From: CBDFLD01 sp965249005
GTDB taxonomy: Bacteria > Acidobacteriota > UBA6911
Assembly (NCBI GenBank): GCA_965249005.1
Contig: CBDFLD010000023.1
Coordinates: 806,001-870,000, forward strand
Reading direction: 5' to 3'
DNA length: 64,000 nt
The notes below the pieces were generated by a model. The model saw only the letters and a program-made list of their open reading frames with translations, made no database searches and was not told the DNA's origin. The translations under genes and the position numbers were made by a program. Below, piece after piece: positions 17,605 through 26,255 of this stretch; position 1 is the stretch's first letter; each line of letters begins with the position of its first letter.

Positions 17605-18937
17605 CTTTTTTGTCCACACCATGGGCTGTCGCTGCAACCAGGCCGACAGCGTCATGATCCAGGAAAGCCTCTGCCGCAAGGCGCTCACAGCGACCTCAAA
17701 CCATAAGAATGCCGATCTGGTCGTGGTCAACACCTGCACCGTGACCCATCGCACCGATCAGCAAGTGCGCCAACTGGTTCGAAAGGTCCACCGGGAAAAT
17801 CCGGCAGCACGGCTCGTAGTGACCGGCTGCTACGCACAGCGCGACCCCGACACGCTGGCCGACATCGCGGGCGTCAGCCTCGTCGTTGGAAACTCGGACA
17901 AGGAGCGCCTCGCCGAGATTCTCCTGGGGGAAGGGATGCCAAAGGCGGGCATCATTTGCACTCCGCTGGAGGATGACCGGGATTATTTACTCCCGCCTGT
18001 AACGTCGGCCGGTGGCAAGACCCGGCCGTTCATCAAGATCCAGGACGGGTGCGACGCCCGTTGTTCCTATTGCATCGTCCCGTCGGTACGCGGGCCGGCC
18101 CGAAGCGCTCGACCCGACGAGGTCCTGGCCCAGGTCAAAAGGCTCGTGTCAAAGGGGTTCAAAGAGGTTGTCTTGACGGGTGTCCATCTCGGGACTTACG
18201 AAAAAAAGACTCCCAGCGGAGCATCGTTGGTCGGGCTGTTGCGCCAGATCCTGGAAACGCCGGATCTCGGCCGGTTGCGCCTGAGCAGTATCGAGCCGAT
18301 GCGCTTCTCCCGCGAGATTGTCCGTTTGGCGGAGAAGAACTCTGTTTTTGCCCGCCATTTTCATATCCCACTCCAGAGTGGAAGCGATCGGGTCTTGAGG
18401 CGGATGCGCCGGCCCTACAAGGCGCAACGCTTCGAGGCCTTGCTGAGCTACATCGCAGAGCGCCTGCCGGGGGCAGCAATCGGAACCGACATCCTGGTCG
18501 GTTTCCCGGGCGAAACCGAGACCGATTTCGAGGCGACGCTCGATCTGGTAGAGCGCGCGCCGCTCTGCTATCTTCACGTGTTTCCGTACTCGCCTCGAGA
18601 AGGGACCGATGCGACGTCCCTTCCGGAGCAGGTCCCGACCCCGGTCATCGCCGAACGGGCAGCGAGGGCGCGAGAGCTTTCCACACAAAAGAACTTGGCC
18701 TTCCGGCAAGGTTTCGTCGGTCGCACGCTGGCCGCCTTGACCCTATCGAAGACAGAAGAGCCGCATTCTCAGTACGCGCCTCACTCAATGGTCCTCACCG
18801 ATAACTACATCCATGCCCAGATTCCGGGCCATCCCAATTCCCCAATTCCCAACGTCGAGCCCAACCGTCTGGTTCAGGTCCTGGTCCAAGAGGTTCAGCC
18901 AGACCGCACGGTCGCTTCATTGGTCCACTACGGATAG
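17597..18937 (+). CDS. mtaB: tRNA t6A37 methylthiotransferase MtaB
   Basis: 446 residues with the UPF0004 N-terminal domain (HTMGCRCNQADS; conserved cysteines at 10 and 12, then 37-ish VVNTCTVT and VTGCYAQR). The radical-SAM motif is CxxxCxxC (CDARCSYC), followed by a TRAM-like C-terminus. It methylthiolates t6A37 to ms2t6A in ANN-decoding tRNAs. It overlaps purE by 8 nt. The N-terminal and radical clusters together bind two 4Fe-4S centres. Confidence 0.92.
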   Translation: MSSFFVHTMGCRCNQADSVMIQESLCRKALTATSNHKNADLVVVNTCTVTHRTDQQVRQLVRKVHRENPAARLVVTGCYAQRDPDTLADIAGVSLVVGNSDKERLAEILLGEGMPKAGIICTPLEDDRDYLLPPVTSAGGKTRPFIKIQDGCDARCSYCIVPSVRGPARSARPDEVLAQVKRLVSKGFKEVVLTGVHLGTYEKKTPSGASLVGLLRQILETPDLGRLRLSSIEPMRFSREIVRLAEKNSVFARHFHIPLQSGSDRVLRRMRRPYKAQRFEALLSYIAERLPGAAIGTDILVGFPGETETDFEATLDLVERAPLCYLHVFPYSPREGTDATSLPEQVPTPVIAERAARARELSTQKNLAFRQGFVGRTLAALTLSKTEEPHSQYAPHSMVLTDNYIHAQIPGHPNSPIPNVEPNRLVQVLVQEVQPDRTVASLVHYG

Positions 18938-19154
18938 GGGTAGTCATGGCACGCTGCGATGAGCTGCAAGACTGTTTTTGCAGGGCTCCGCACTACCTGG
19001 GGCAGTGGCGACCGGAATGTGCCAATCTCCGAGGGCGTACCGTAAGCTCTCGGTACCTGTGGCGAATATCGCACGCGATGGGTTCCCGATTTCGCCGATA
19101 CAAATCCGCAACCTCACGCGGCTCGAATCGCACGTCCGGATCTCAGTATGTGGG
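18938..19154. other. Intergenic spacer with no confident gene
   Basis: About 217 nt between mtaB and the convergent acpS. A 70-codon plus frame (18946-19158) has a modest AGGGG ribosome-binding site but no domain and runs 4 nt into acpS. I see no tRNA cloverleaf and no T-rich terminator. Confidence 0.4.
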
Positions 19155-19532
19155 CTAGCGTTCGAGGATGACGACCGCAACGGCCGAGCTGTCGGTGTGG
19201 GAAAGGCTCAGATGGATCCGCTCGGTTCGGAGCGCGTCGCTTCTCTTCTTCGCTTCCCCGGTGACGACAAGGATAGGCGGGTCGCGATCCTGCCGGTGCA
19301 CTGCTACATCCTGCCATGAGACGCCCTTGTCCCAGCCGGTCCCGATGGCCTTGAAAAGTGCCTCCTTGGCTGCGAACCTGGCGGCGTAATGAGGCACCGG
19401 ATCCTGTCGAGCTTGGCAGAACTCTTGCTCGGTAGGGGTGTAGACTCTCTGGATGAATCGCTCCCCTTGCTGCTGGAGACTCTTTCGAAGCCGGTCGATG
19501 TCGACCACATCGACCCCGAGGCCCACGATCAT
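19155..19532 (-). CDS. acpS: Holo-[acyl-carrier-protein] synthase
   Basis: 125 residues. It has the AcpS start IVGLGVDVVDIDRLRKS, the FAAKEALFKAIGTG motif with catalytic Glu and Lys, and a C-terminal LSLSHTDSSAVAVV. It transfers 4'-phosphopantetheine from CoA to ACP. Length is typical of the trimeric AcpS type. Divergent from pgeF, with only 82 nt between the start codons. Confidence 0.95.
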   Translation of the reverse strand: MIVGLGVDVVDIDRLRKSLQQQGERFIQRVYTPTEQEFCQARQDPVPHYAARFAAKEALFKAIGTGWDKGVSWQDVAVHRQDRDPPILVVTGEAKKRSDALRTERIHLSLSHTDSSAVAVVILER

Positions 19533-19614
19533 AAAAGAACCTCAACCGGTGGAACGTCGTCCGAATGGCGGCAAATCGTTTGACACATGTCCGAGGCAAC
19601 GCCCAATATGACAC

Positions 19615-20499
19615 ATGCCGTCTTCATTCCGCGACTACCCCGACCCGCCGGATAACCCGGATAAAAATGACCCGTTCGTGCGGCGGGAATCGTGCGGCGT
19701 CCCCTACTACGTGTGCCGGGCGCTGGAAGAGCTGGCGTTTCTGCGCCACGGATTCTCGACCCGTCAGGGCGGTGTCAGCCCGCCGGCGCGGCAGCTGAAT
19801 CTCAGCGCGACGGAATGGGACGTGTGGGAGAATGTCCGAGAGAACCGGCGTCGCTTTCTGGCTGCGCTCAGGCTCGGCGACGTGCCCCTGGTGACCTTGT
19901 CTCAGATTCACTCCGCTCGCGTCCATACTATAGACGAAAAGCAAACAAATCTGGCCTCCCTTCTATCGAGCCGAGCGAACTCGGACAAGCCCGAAGGCGA
20001 TGCTCTCGTGACGGAAGTACCACACGCGGCACTCGGGATTCAAGTTGCCGACTGCTTCCCCCTCTTGATCGCCGACAAGGAAAGGCGTGCCGTCGCTGCG
20101 GTTCACGCGGGCTGGAGAGGAACACACGGCCGGATCGTGTCTCAAACCATCAAGCGCATGCGCAAAGAGTTTGACAGTGATCCACGCCGGCTGGTAGCCG
20201 CGATTGGGCCTGGAATTCGAGAATGCTGTTATGAAGTTGGGGCCGAGGTGGCCACAGCATTTGAAGATGTCTTCCCCAACGTGCGGGTCGCCCGCGAGTC
20301 AACCCGAGCGAGTCACTATCTATTGGATCTCCGTGCGGCCCTGGGCGCCCAGTTTGCCGAATCGGGCGTTATCGAGGAAAACGTCCACGATCTGGGTTTG
20401 TGCACCCGCTGTCATGCCGAGAAGTTCTTTTCCTTTCGGAAGCAAGGCACTCGCGCCGGCCGCTTGATGGCCGTCATTGCTCGAGTCGACCCTTCTTAA
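19615..20499 (+). CDS. pgeF: Peptidoglycan editing factor PgeF (laccase-domain, YfiH family)
   Basis: 294 residues with the DUF152 landmarks LRHGFSTRQGG, the ADCFPLL cysteine motif, AAVHAGWRGT and a C-terminal LCTRCHAEKFFSFRK. Family members hydrolyse aberrant cell-wall precursors containing L-Ser and bind metal through conserved His and Cys. No good ribosome-binding site precedes ATG 19615. A TTGACA-like hexamer occurs at 19579-19584, but no matching -10 was convincing. Confidence 0.9.
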   Translation: MPSSFRDYPDPPDNPDKNDPFVRRESCGVPYYVCRALEELAFLRHGFSTRQGGVSPPARQLNLSATEWDVWENVRENRRRFLAALRLGDVPLVTLSQIHSARVHTIDEKQTNLASLLSSRANSDKPEGDALVTEVPHAALGIQVADCFPLLIADKERRAVAAVHAGWRGTHGRIVSQTIKRMRKEFDSDPRRLVAAIGPGIRECCYEVGAEVATAFEDVFPNVRVARESTRASHYLLDLRAALGAQFAESGVIEENVHDLGLCTRCHAEKFFSFRKQGTRAGRLMAVIARVDPS

Positions 20500-20515
20500 A
20501 ATGTCGTTGGCGCGG

Positions 20516-21661
20516 CTAGAGCTGCAAGGGTTTTGCCAAGGTGGCGGTTTCGTTCGGAATCTCGGCATCGCTCGGTTGAGCTCGCGCCATTTCACGGCCG
20601 GCCAGCATCCCGCAGGCGGCGGAAACATCTTCGCCCCGAGGCCGCCGCCTGTGTACGGTCATGCCTTTGGCGCGCAGGAAATTCTGAAAGGCAGCGACTC
20701 GGGGAGAAGGCGAAGGCTTCAGCGCGATCCATGGGTCTGCGTTCAATGGAATCAGATTGACTCGGGTGGGAAAGCCCGTCAACAAGGTCTTTAGACGTCG
20801 CGCATCTTCGAGGGTGTCGTTGACCCCGTCTATGAGAACGTACTCGAAAGTGATGCGTCGCCGCCTTTCGGCTGGAAACTTCCGGCAGGCGGCAAGCAAA
20901 GAAGCGATGTTCCATTTCTGATTGATCGGGATCAATTGAGTGCGAGTTCGGTCAGTGGTTGCGTTCAACGAGATGGCCAGATTGGGAAGGACGGGTTCTG
21001 TCGCGAGCCGGAGAATTGAAGGTACGACACCGGAGGTCGACAAAGTGATGCGACGCGTCGGGATGGCCAGTCCGTTCGGGTCCGTCATCAACTGGATCGC
21101 CTTCATGACGGCGTCGTAATTGTGAAGCGGCTCCCCCATGCCCATGAAGACGACGTTGTGTGGTCGGGACGGTCGCTCCCTCCGGAGCGTCAAAACCTGT
21201 GCAACGATCTCTCCGGCAGTGAGGTTGCGCCGAAGTCCGAGTGTCGCGGTGACGCAGAACGGACAAGCGACGGCGCAACCAACCTGGCTCGAGATGCAGT
21301 AGGTGTCCCGCTTGGCCTCCGGGATGAGGACCGCTTCGATTCGGTCCTTTGGACCTACCTCGAACAGGTAGCGCGTCGTTTGGTCGCGCGATCGGAAGGT
21401 TTCCTGAATGGTTGGAGCGGCGAGAGACCACTGCTTATGTATCGTGGCCCTCAACGGCTTGGACAGTTCCGACATCTCTGTGAAATCGCGCACGCCACGG
21501 TCATAGATCGCACGGTAGAGCTGTTTGGCCCGAAAGACTGGCTGGCCGAGATTGCGCACCAGATCAGCAAGCTCTTGCAAATTCATTCCGATCAAGCTCG
21601 GTTTGGTTGGCATTGGGGTCACAGCTTGAAAATTGAGTCTTGATTCGTCCAGCAAAACCAT
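20516..21661 (-). CDS. rlmN: 23S rRNA (adenine2503-C2)-methyltransferase RlmN
   Basis: About 381 residues from ATG 21661 (a TTG eight codons upstream is possible). The radical-SAM motif is CAVACPFC (CxxxCxxC). GMGEPLHNYDAVMKA follows, and the C-terminal catalytic cysteine sits in SAACGML. It methylates A2503 of 23S rRNA and A37 of some tRNAs. The C-terminus has a short extra Ala/Pro/Thr-rich tail. Convergent with pgeF (16 nt between stops). Confidence 0.95.
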   Translation of the reverse strand: MVLLDESRLNFQAVTPMPTKPSLIGMNLQELADLVRNLGQPVFRAKQLYRAIYDRGVRDFTEMSELSKPLRATIHKQWSLAAPTIQETFRSRDQTTRYLFEVGPKDRIEAVLIPEAKRDTYCISSQVGCAVACPFCVTATLGLRRNLTAGEIVAQVLTLRRERPSRPHNVVFMGMGEPLHNYDAVMKAIQLMTDPNGLAIPTRRITLSTSGVVPSILRLATEPVLPNLAISLNATTDRTRTQLIPINQKWNIASLLAACRKFPAERRRRITFEYVLIDGVNDTLEDARRLKTLLTGFPTRVNLIPLNADPWIALKPSPSPRVAAFQNFLRAKGMTVHRRRPRGEDVSAACGMLAGREMARAQPSDAEIPNETATLAKPLQL

Positions 21662-21774
21662 GGTCCTTTTGATCCAAGGATGCAAATCTAAATTTTTAGG
21701 CGGTGTCCCCCGTTGCGGCCTTGCCGCGGCTATGGTAGAAATAGCTCTCTGCTTACACCTGCATCAGGACCTGA

Positions 21775-23040
21775 ATGGACGTCGAGAGAAAGGAGCTGAA
21801 AAATGGCCTCGTCGTGGCTACGGAGGTCATGTCTCATATTCGCTCTGTGTCGATCGGGGTCTGGGTAAAGTCCGGTTCCCGCATCGAGAACGAACGCTCC
21901 ATCGGCATTTCTCACTTTATCGAGCATCTCCTGTTCAAGGGAACCCGTAGCCGGTCTGCCGCCGACATCGCGGAGGCCACGGATTCCGTGGGAGGCCAGC
22001 TGAATGCGTTCACGGACAAGGAATTCGTGGGCTTCTACGCCAAGGTTCTTGACGAGCATCTGCCGTTTGCGTTTGAGCTATTGTCCGATATCGTTTGCAA
22101 CCCGACGTTTCCTGCCGCGGAAATCGAGCGGGAGCGCAATGTGATCTTCGAAGAGATCAGTATGGTCGAGGACTCGCCTCAGGATCTTGTTTATGAGATT
22201 TTTTTGGAAAAGTTCTGGCGGAAGCACCCGCTCGGGCGCCCCATTTCCGGAACGAAGAAATCGGTAGCGCAGATTACTCGATCCGATGTGCGGCGCTTTT
22301 TCCGAAAGAACTATACTGGCTCGAATATCGTCGTTTCTGTAGCCGGCAACATTCAACATCGTCAGGTGCAGCGGCTGGCAAGGCGTCACTTCGGAGACCT
22401 CGACACGGGTGCCGTGGTGGCTCTGGGCGCTTCCCCGGGCATGTCGTCCGGGAAAACGGTACGGCGCAAGGCCCGCCTGGAGCAAACGCATTTGTGTCTG
22501 GGGGTCCCCTGTCCGCCCCTGGTATCGGACGACCGGTTCACGGTGTTGCTGCTGAGTCAGGTTCTGGGAGGAGGATTGAGCTCACGGCTGTTTCAGAAAA
22601 TCCGGGAGGAGAGAGGGCTCGTGTATGCGATCCACGCTAGCTTGATCCTTTACCGGGACGCGGGAGCGCTTGTTGTCTACGCAGGCTCGTCCGCCAGCAA
22701 CGTGGAAGAAGTCATCGACCGAATCCTTCGAGAAATCCGAAAGCTCCGTGAGCGGTTGATCCCACCCGAGGAGTTGAAAAGGGCCAAGGAGAACATCAAG
22801 GGCTCGATCATGCTCGGGCTCGAGAGCTCGAGCAGCCGTATGAGCCACCTGGCACAGCAGGAAATCCATTTTGGCAAGTTTTCAAGGCTCGAGGACATCC
22901 TGGGCAACGTCGACCGGATCAGGGCGAAAGACTTGAGGCGATTGGCGAACGAAATCTGCAATCCGGAGTTGCTGACACTCGCCGCGCTGGGTGACTGCAA
23001 AGGGGTCCAGTTCGACGCCGGATTGTTGGGGAAACCATGA
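21775..23040 (+). CDS. M16-family zinc peptidase (processing-peptidase-like)
   Basis: 421 residues with the inverted zinc motif HFIEH (HxxEH, about 47-51) and the downstream Glu in EIERERNVIFEEI. The C-terminal half resembles the inactive M16 repeat (GGGLSSRLFQKIREERGLVY). Related bacterial enzymes act on peptides or exported proteins; the substrate is unknown. A 4-nt ATGA overlap with the following hydrolase indicates an operon. Confidence 0.9.
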   Translation: MDVERKELKNGLVVATEVMSHIRSVSIGVWVKSGSRIENERSIGISHFIEHLLFKGTRSRSAADIAEATDSVGGQLNAFTDKEFVGFYAKVLDEHLPFAFELLSDIVCNPTFPAAEIERERNVIFEEISMVEDSPQDLVYEIFLEKFWRKHPLGRPISGTKKSVAQITRSDVRRFFRKNYTGSNIVVSVAGNIQHRQVQRLARRHFGDLDTGAVVALGASPGMSSGKTVRRKARLEQTHLCLGVPCPPLVSDDRFTVLLLSQVLGGGLSSRLFQKIREERGLVYAIHASLILYRDAGALVVYAGSSASNVEEVIDRILREIRKLRERLIPPEELKRAKENIKGSIMLGLESSSSRMSHLAQQEIHFGKFSRLEDILGNVDRIRAKDLRRLANEICNPELLTLAALGDCKGVQFDAGLLGKP

Positions 23041-23825
23041 CGCTGCAATTGACGCTCTTGGGAAGCGGAAGCTCCGGCAATGCGACGCTGGTCAGCTGCG
23101 GGGACACTCACGTGCTCGTTGACGTCGGTCTGAGCGGAAAAGAGACGGCTCGGCGCCTTGGGGAGTCCGGCCTGAGTCCGGAGAAGATTTCTGCGGTGGT
23201 TGTCTCTCACGAACACGGCGACCATTGCCGCGGCGTACGGCCGTTCGCTCAGGCTTTCGAGGTCCCTGTGTTCATGACCGATGGGGCATTCGAAGCCTCG
23301 GGGATGCGCCTCGATCGCTGCAAAAAGGAGCCCATCGAATCGGGGGTTCCCTTTGATGTCGACGGTTTGCTCTTTACCCCTTTCCCTGTTCCGCATGATG
23401 CGGCGGACCCCCTTGCGTTTACGATCGAAAAGGACGGCGTCAAGGTCGCGATCGTGCTGGATCTGGGCTTCATGTCGAATCTCGTGATCGAACGCTTGAA
23501 GGGATGTGACGCGATCGTTCTCGAGTCAAACCACGATGTCAATATGCTCAAGGTCGGACCATATCCCTGGAGCCTGAAGCAGCGGGTGATGAGTCGACAA
23601 GGCCACCTATCGAACGATAGTGTGGCAGAGTACCTTTCCGATGGGTTCGACGGACGAGCCAGATACGTGATCCTGGCCCACCTGAGCAAGAAGAACAACT
23701 TGCCTGAGCTGGCCGAACTGTCGGCAAGTCGAGCGCTTGAAAACCGGCCATCCATTGCTTGTGTGCAAACGAAACTGGAATTGGCCAATCCAGAAGGGGT
23801 TGGCCGGACCTACGGTCTCGGATGA
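23037..23825 (+). CDS. Metallo-beta-lactamase-fold hydrolase (YycJ/WalJ-like)
   Basis: 262 residues. The LTLLGSGSSGNATLV start and the HEHGDHCRGV motif (HxHxDH) bind two metal ions, with later PHDAADPLAF and AHLSKKNN motifs typical of the YycJ/WalJ single-domain group. WalJ-type proteins are linked to DNA processing or cell-wall coordination in Firmicutes; the role here is uncertain. It overlaps the M16 peptidase gene. purB follows after 33 nt. Confidence 0.88.
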   Translation: MTLQLTLLGSGSSGNATLVSCGDTHVLVDVGLSGKETARRLGESGLSPEKISAVVVSHEHGDHCRGVRPFAQAFEVPVFMTDGAFEASGMRLDRCKKEPIESGVPFDVDGLLFTPFPVPHDAADPLAFTIEKDGVKVAIVLDLGFMSNLVIERLKGCDAIVLESNHDVNMLKVGPYPWSLKQRVMSRQGHLSNDSVAEYLSDGFDGRARYVILAHLSKKNNLPELAELSASRALENRPSIACVQTKLELANPEGVGRTYGLG

Positions 23826-23858
23826 TCTATGGCGATGTCCATCGTTTGAGAGAAAAGT

Positions 23859-25175
23859 ATGATCGATCGATATTCTCCTCCTGATATGGCCGAGGTCTGG
23901 TCCGAAGAAAACAAATTCCGTCAGTGGCTGCGGGTCGAGTTGGAGGTTTGCGAGGTGCTCGCCGAGCGTGGCTGGATCCCGGAAAACTCGATGAAAACGA
24001 TTCGTGAGAAGGCAGACTTTTCCTTGGTCAGGATTGCCGAGATCGAGAAAGTGACGCATCACGACCTAGTGGCCTTTACCACCAGCGTTGCCGAATGCGT
24101 TGGCCCGGACTCGCGGTATATCCATTGGGGCCTGACCTCCACCGACGTGGTCGACACGGCGCAGGCTCTGCAGCTGAAAGCAGCCAATAGCAAGATCGAG
24201 GAAGCGATTGGGCTGTTGATGACCGCCATCTCGAAGTGCGCGCACGAACACCAGAAGACGATCATGATCGGTCGCACCCATGGCGTGCATGCCGAGGTGA
24301 CGACGTTCGGCCTGAAGTTGGCCGTCTGGTACGATGAAATGCGCCGCAACCGAGAGCGCATGGATTCCGCGGCCGAGATAATGCGGGTGGGAAAGATCTC
24401 CGGCGCGGTTGGTACGTACGCTCACCTGGATCCCGAAGTCGAGGCTGGTGTATGCCAGAGGATGGGATTGGAACCGGCACGGGTCTCGACCCAAACTCTA
24501 CAGCGCGACCGGCATGCCCAGTACCTCACGACCTTGGCCATTATCGGATCATCGCTCGAGAAATTCGCCACCGAGATCCGCCATCTGCAAAGAACGGAGG
24601 TCCGTGAAGTGGAGGAGCCGTTCGCTCGCGGGCAAAAGGGCTCTTCCGCGATGCCGCACAAGAGAAACCCGGTCAAAAGCGAGCAAATCTGTGGTCTTGC
24701 CAGGCTCCTGAGAGGGTATGCCACCACGGGGTTGGAGAACAACGCCCTCTGGCATGAACGAGATATCTCTCATTCCTCCACCGAGCGTGTAATCTTGCCG
24801 GACGCAAGCTCCATCCTTACCTATGCTCTGCGATCGATGCGTCAAATCATTAATGGACTGGTCGTCTATCCCGAGAGAATGCTGAAAAACCTTGAAGCGA
24901 CACATGGGTTGGCGTATTCAGGGCAGCTCTTGCTAGATCTGACCCGCAAGGGGGTCCTCCGGGAAGATGCGTATGCCTGGGTGCAGCGTTGTGCCATGAA
25001 GGTCTGGGACGAAGGGATCGATTTTCTAGAATCGCTCCAGCAAGATTCCGACATCACCAAGATCTTGAGCCCCGATGAGATTCGATCCGTTGTGAACCCG
25101 GAATTGCAGCTCCGCAACGTCGATACCGTCTTTTCCCGGGTATTCGAAGAGTCGACGCAATCAGCCAACCGGTAG
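23859..25175 (+). CDS. purB: Adenylosuccinate lyase
   Basis: 438 residues of the fumarase/aspartase superfamily with the signature GSSAMPHKRNP (about 267-277) and TSTDVVDTAQ, plus HGVHAEVTTFG with the catalytic His. It acts twice in purine synthesis: SAICAR to AICAR, and adenylosuccinate to AMP. Length and motifs are canonical. The next gene, rpmH, is 307 nt away. Confidence 0.96.
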   Translation: MIDRYSPPDMAEVWSEENKFRQWLRVELEVCEVLAERGWIPENSMKTIREKADFSLVRIAEIEKVTHHDLVAFTTSVAECVGPDSRYIHWGLTSTDVVDTAQALQLKAANSKIEEAIGLLMTAISKCAHEHQKTIMIGRTHGVHAEVTTFGLKLAVWYDEMRRNRERMDSAAEIMRVGKISGAVGTYAHLDPEVEAGVCQRMGLEPARVSTQTLQRDRHAQYLTTLAIIGSSLEKFATEIRHLQRTEVREVEEPFARGQKGSSAMPHKRNPVKSEQICGLARLLRGYATTGLENNALWHERDISHSSTERVILPDASSILTYALRSMRQIINGLVVYPERMLKNLEATHGLAYSGQLLLDLTRKGVLREDAYAWVQRCAMKVWDEGIDFLESLQQDSDITKILSPDEIRSVVNPELQLRNVDTVFSRVFEESTQSANR

Positions 25176-25205
25176 ATTTCACTGCCGCGTTCGACTTTGG
25201 CTCTT

Positions 25206-25222
25206 CGCGCACCTATTGCGCG
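25206..25222 (+). terminator. Hairpin downstream of purB, possible weak terminator
   Basis: CGCGCA and TGCGCG pair perfectly around a CCTAT loop 31 nt after the purB stop. No T-run follows, so any termination would need Rho or another factor. Confidence 0.3.
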
Positions 25223-25405
25223 GCGGCTGGTGGTCCGTCAGTCAGCGAGTGCACCTGGCTTCCTGAGCGGGGGTAAACCGTCTCGCCACACGGTCGAAAT
25301 CCCCGGAAGGAAAAAAAGGGGCGTCGACCCTGGTCCAAAATACGGACGAAAACACCTGGCCGACCTGCAAAGTACAGGGGGTGGTTAGAGACCCCGTGGT
25401 ATGGG

Positions 25406-25434
25406 TTGCTTTTTGATTGGAATCGTCCTATCAT
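25406..25434 (+). promoter_or_regulatory. Promoter-like pair upstream of rpmH
   Basis: TTGCTT (25406-25411) and TATCAT (25429-25434) with a 17-nt spacer, about 48 nt before the rpmH start. The -10 matches consensus at 5 of 6 positions and the -35 at 3 of 6. It may drive the rpmH-rnpA-yidD-yidC cluster. Confidence 0.4.
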
Positions 25435-25482
25435 CAGTGTTTTTCGAAAAGTGCGTCGTCGGCGCTCTGAGGCAATGTCTTC

Positions 25483-25623
25483 ATGAAGAGAACTTTTCAG
25501 CCCAACAATAGAAAGAGAAGGAAGACGCACGGGTTTCGCGCGCGGTTGGCAACCAAGGCCGGACGCCTTATCCTCAAGCGGCGACGGGCGAAAGGCCGAA
25601 AGAGACTCTCAGTGAGTGGCTAA
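25483..25623 (+). CDS. rpmH: 50S ribosomal protein L34
   Basis: A 46-residue, highly basic protein. MKRTFQPNNRKRRKTHGFRA is the invariant L34 start and it ends KRLSVSG. It is part of the large ribosomal subunit. The stop overlaps the rnpA GTG start by 8 nt, the conserved rpmH-rnpA arrangement found near many bacterial origins. Confidence 0.97.
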   Translation: MKRTFQPNNRKRRKTHGFRARLATKAGRLILKRRRAKGRKRLSVSG

Positions 25624-25969
25624 AAAGTCCGACGAGGGATTGCCGCGGCGGTATCGGATTACGCGGGCATCGGATTACCGGGCAGTTTATCGATCAGGTC
25701 GTGCGGTTCATTCTGGACGATTTGTCCTTTTTGGACAAAGAAACAACCTGGATCATCACCGCCTCGGGCTCACTGTTTCCCGAAAAGTAGGCCGTGCCGT
25801 TGTTCGAAATCGAGTCAAGCGCCTGTTTCGTGAAATCTTCCGAAAATCCTCCGACGATATCCCAAGTCATTTTGACATTGTCATCAACGCAAGGCGCGGA
25901 TGTAAGGAAGCGAGCTACCTGGTTCTGCAACAGGAGTTCCTATCGGCCGCCGATCGATTATGTCGCTGA
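25616..25969 (+). CDS. rnpA: Ribonuclease P protein component
   Basis: 117 residues from GTG 25616. It shows the RnpA signature RRYRITRASDYRAVYRSGR at the N-terminus and the RNR-type motif (VGRAVVRNRVKRLFREIFR, about 58-76). It binds the catalytic RNase P RNA and helps cleave 5' leaders of tRNA precursors. It overlaps rpmH and precedes yidD by 52 nt. The RNA subunit gene is not in the window. Confidence 0.94.
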   Translation: MAKKSDEGLPRRYRITRASDYRAVYRSGRAVHSGRFVLFGQRNNLDHHRLGLTVSRKVGRAVVRNRVKRLFREIFRKSSDDIPSHFDIVINARRGCKEASYLVLQQEFLSAADRLCR

Positions 25970-26021
25970 GCGCCAGGTTCCGCGTTTTGCGATCGCGGGT
26001 GCCGCCGGTGAGGAAACGGCG

Positions 26022-26231
26022 ATGAAACACGCTATCTTGGGGCTCCTGCGCGGATACAAGCGTTTCGTTTCTCCTTGGCTTCCGCCAGCGTGTCGCTTCG
26101 AGCCGACCTGTTGCGAGTACATGATCCAGGCGATCGAAAAGAAGGGCGTCCTCAAGGGATTGTTTGTCGGTTTTCGGCGCTTGCTCCGCTGTCACCCGTT
26201 CTGTGAAGGTGGATTCGATCCGGTTCCATAA
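26022..26231 (+). CDS. yidD: Membrane protein insertion efficiency factor YidD
   Basis: 69 residues starting at ATG 26022 (GAGG eight bases upstream). LRGYKRFVSPWLPPACRFEPTC shows the conserved YidD Cys pattern, and it ends HPFCEGGFDPVP. It assists YidC-dependent insertion. A longer frame exists upstream but would run through rnpA. It is followed 24 nt later by yidC. Confidence 0.92.
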   Translation: MKHAILGLLRGYKRFVSPWLPPACRFEPTCCEYMIQAIEKKGVLKGLFVGFRRLLRCHPFCEGGFDPVP

Positions 26232-26255
26232 TGACGAACGTGGATTGAGAGACCT

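Larger units (their letters stand above)
25176..25482. other. purB-rpmH intergenic region
   Basis: 307 nt. It holds a small hairpin (25206-25222) soon after purB and a promoter-like pair before rpmH. A 63-codon plus frame (25197-25388) has no ribosome-binding site or domain. No DnaA box (TTATCCACA-like) was seen, although this position is a common oriC-proximal site. Confidence 0.5.

Noticed and set aside
19090..19140. TTCGAATC-like stretch resembling a tRNA T-loop
   Set aside because: No matching acceptor, D or anticodon arms; not a cloverleaf.
18946..19158. 70-codon plus frame between mtaB and acpS
   Set aside because: Modest ribosome-binding site only, no domain, and it overlaps acpS; not supported enough to call.
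25197..25388. 63-codon plus frame in the purB-rpmH gap
   Set aside because: No ribosome-binding site or domain; basic composition likely chance.
25176..25482. Candidate oriC near rpmH
   Set aside because: No DnaA boxes, AT-rich unwinding stretch or dnaA gene seen.
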